This document shows positions 14,736 to 16,605 of a stretch of 16,605 bases of DNA, in pieces. The notes beneath the pieces were generated by a model. It saw only the letters and a program-made list of their open reading frames with translations. It was not told where the DNA came from and searched no databases. The stretch is taken from NCBI GenBank assembly GCA_947377705.1, contig CANCGU010000032.1, forward strand, positions 1 through 16,605, in the 5' to 3' direction. How positions within the stretch are numbered: the stretch's first letter is position 1; each line of letters starts with the position of its first letter. The DNA is from Comamonadaceae bacterium. GTDB lineage: Bacteria; Pseudomonadota; Gammaproteobacteria; Burkholderiales; Burkholderiaceae. Made by a program: the position numbers and the translations under genes.

Positions 14736-16605
14736 AAAACCAAGACGACGGCACGCTGTCCCTGTTTGACGACTTTCCGCCTGCATCGCCCCCTGTTGCG
14801 GCCCCCAAAAAACCGCGCGCCAAACGCAAAACGGTCACGACCAAGGTCGAGCCCAGTACACAGCCGGTGGTTGCTGAAGCCCCCACCGTCGAACCCGAGG
14901 CAGAGTCTGGCGTTCACGTTGAAACCACGCTGCATTTGGCAGGCTTGGTCGAACCGCAACGCCGCCGCAACAGCCCGTGGGCCCGCCTCGATCTTGACGC
15001 ATTGCAAGCGGCTCCCCAAGTGCCGCATGTGATGCTGGTCATCACCAAAGGCGAAGCGGGTGGCGCGCAATCGCACGTCTTGGCGCTGTGCCAGGCTTTA
15101 CAACAGCGCGTGCGTTTCACCGTGGTGATTGGCGGACCGGTTGAGGCCTCTGTGCTGGGCCAAGCGCTGAGTGCGCTGGGCATCACCGTGTGCCCTCTGC
15201 CCGACATGGTGGAATCGCTCAACCCACTCAAACTCTGGCCTGCTGTGCAACAGCTCGCGGTCTTGATCGATGCGCACAAGCCCGACATCGTGCACGGCCA
15301 CAGCGCAATTGGCGGCCTCGTGGCACGCGTCGCGGGCCATCGCACCCATGTGCCCGTGGTCTACACCGTGCACGGCTTTGGCTTCAAACCCGAAGTGCCA
15401 CTGGTGCGCCGCACCGCTGCGGCCCTTGCGGAACGTCTGTTGGCACACTGGACGGCACACATGATTTGCGTGTCGAAGTACGAACGCGAACTGGCCTACG
15501 ACTTGTCCATCGCCCCCGAGCGCGTGCACATCATTGCCAACGGCATTGCACGCTTGCGCGCACCCGAAGCCGCCGCGCACGTTGAAGACAGCGACCTCGA
15601 CACAACTGAGCTCGCTCACAACCCATCAGCCTTGCCACGCCTCATCATGGTGGCGCGCATGAAAGGGCCCAAACGCCCTGACCTGCTGCTGCAGGCCTTG
15701 GCCAAAGTCCGCAACGCCTTGAACCACGAACTGCCGGTCACCTTCGCCGGCAATGGGCCATTGCATGCCGAACTACAAGCACAAGCCAAAGCGCTGAACC
15801 TCAAAAACATCCATTGGGCCGGCGATGTGACCGATGTGCCCGCCCTGCTCACGCAGCATGAGGTGTTTGTGCTGCTGTCGGACCACGAAGGCATGCCCAT
15901 CACGGTGCTCGAAGCCATGCGCGCCGGCCTGTGTGTGCTCGCCAGCGATCTGCCGGGCATCCGCGAACAAATTAGCAACAACCAAGAGGGCTTGTTGGTT
16001 GCCAACACACCAGAAGCTGTGGCGGACCAGCTGCTGCGCTTGGTGCGCGAGCCGCATTTACGCAAGCGCTTGGGCCGTGCGGCGCAACAAAGTTTTGAAA
16101 GCACATTTGCGGCTGAACCCATGGCTGAGCGCGTGTTGCAGGTCTATGACCAGTGCACACATGAGACCGCGGTGGTCCATCAAGCCGCCGATGAAGCCAA
16201 AAGCACGCACAGCGCTGGCTTGGTGTCAGCCTCGGTGCGTCGCCGCGATGCCTTGCAAAGCTGGGCCTTGTGGGGCGCCTGGATGCTGGTGCCCAGCCTG
16301 ATGGCGGCCCAGCTGTTGGAAGATGCGGGCCTCATGACTTACCAGTTTGGCGAAACGCTGTGGTGGTGCGTGTTGCCCTATGCCGTGGCCACACAGTTGC
16401 TCATGCGCGCCTCACACCTGCCCGTGGCAGAACGCAGTGGGGTACTTTGGGTCTCGACCACGGCCCCGTTTGTGTTCATGCCTTTGGGCTTTGCATTGCT
16501 ACAGCAACCGTATTCACGCGCGGCGGTGGTGTGGGCCTATGCCGCCACCACGCTGTGGCTGTGGTGGGGCTACCACCGTCACGTCAAACACCGGGCCTTG
16601 CGGTT
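14732..16605 (+). CDS. GT4 glycosyltransferase with C-terminal membrane region, partial
   Basis: The frame is open from the ATG at 14732 to the right edge: 624 codons, no stop. Residues 1-97 are low-complexity, rich in Pro, Ala, Lys and Glu, after an LSLFDDFPP start, and probably disordered. Residues 98-475 form a GT-B glycosyltransferase of family 4: KGEAGGAQSH (106-115), IVHGHSAIGG, YTVHGFGFKP, ICVSKYER, IIANGI, and the EX7E donor-site pair E386/E394 (EGMPITVLEAMRAG). Residues 511-613 hold about four membrane helices, with QPYSRAAVV before the last. Such helices normally begin polyprenyl-phosphate sugar-1-phosphate transferases (WbaP/WcaJ type), so a fusion of that kind is possible, but the decisive domain lies outside the window. 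Translationally coupled to galE. Donor and acceptor sugars cannot be told. Confidence 0.85.
   Translation, partial: MKNQDDGTLSLFDDFPPASPPVAAPKKPRAKRKTVTTKVEPSTQPVVAEAPTVEPEAESGVHVETTLHLAGLVEPQRRRNSPWARLDLDALQAAPQVPHVMLVITKGEAGGAQSHVLALCQALQQRVRFTVVIGGPVEASVLGQALSALGITVCPLPDMVESLNPLKLWPAVQQLAVLIDAHKPDIVHGHSAIGGLVARVAGHRTHVPVVYTVHGFGFKPEVPLVRRTAAALAERLLAHWTAHMICVSKYERELAYDLSIAPERVHIIANGIARLRAPEAAAHVEDSDLDTTELAHNPSALPRLIMVARMKGPKRPDLLLQALAKVRNALNHELPVTFAGNGPLHAELQAQAKALNLKNIHWAGDVTDVPALLTQHEVFVLLSDHEGMPITVLEAMRAGLCVLASDLPGIREQISNNQEGLLVANTPEAVADQLLRLVREPHLRKRLGRAAQQSFESTFAAEPMAERVLQVYDQCTHETAVVHQAADEAKSTHSAGLVSASVRRRDALQSWALWGAWMLVPSLMAAQLLEDAGLMTYQFGETLWWCVLPYAVATQLLMRASHLPVAERSGVLWVSTTAPFVFMPLGFALLQQPYSRAAVVWAYAATTLWLWWGYHRHVKHRALR

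Noticed and set aside
1..16605. tRNA, rRNA or riboswitch genes
   Set aside because: No cloverleaf with GTTCRA-type T-arm or known riboswitch core was recognised in the short intergenic gaps.

Overview
The window looks like a chromosome segment from a betaproteobacterium of the order Burkholderiales, most likely Comamonadaceae (Rhodoferax/Limnohabitans-like). The basis is gene content (Cca, TtcA, SlmA, ArgB and a MidA-type methyltransferase of betaproteobacterial character), dense packing, and moderately high GC judged by eye. The genus is inference. I saw no tRNA, rRNA, CRISPR array, transposase or phage gene.

Layout. (1) 1-488, minus: N-terminal part of an exported sialidase-like (BNR/Asp-box) protein cut by the window edge. 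(2) 537-2668, plus: an NDUFA9-type NAD(P)-binding protein overlapping cca. (3) 2669-3000: gene-free, holding two long hairpins with a shared loop. (4) 3001-4337, minus: a MidA/NDUFAF7-type methyltransferase and a small DUF2905 membrane protein. (5) 4394-6891, plus: a pteridine-reductase-like SDR, two dihydroneopterin aldolase-family proteins and ttcA, tightly packed. (6) 6892-7180: gene-free, again holding two long hairpins with one shared loop, different from the first pair. (7) 13576-7181, minus: seven genes with gaps of 20 bp or less or 4-nt overlaps: NYN-domain protein, argB, slmA, HAD-UbiA fusion, GtrA, DprE1-like oxidase, DprE2-like reductase. (8) 13713-16605, plus: galE followed by a large GT4 glycosyltransferase with an added C-terminal membrane region, running off the right edge.

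The most coherent system is 7181-11143. Its four proteins match, step by step, the mycobacterial pathway to polyprenyl-phosphate-D-arabinofuranose: a UbiA-type transferase using PRPP, a HAD phosphatase fused to it, a DprE1-type FAD oxidase, a DprE2-type reductase and a GtrA membrane protein. No arabinosyltransferase is visible, so the acceptor of the sugar is unknown. The DprE1 homologue has Ala where M. tuberculosis DprE1 has the benzothiazinone-target cysteine.

The most unexplained signal is the pair of hairpin loci. In each convergent intergenic region, two long near-perfect hairpins have unrelated stems, but their loops are reverse complements of each other on the plus strand. Each convergent gene therefore ends in a hairpin with the same loop in the same transcript orientation.
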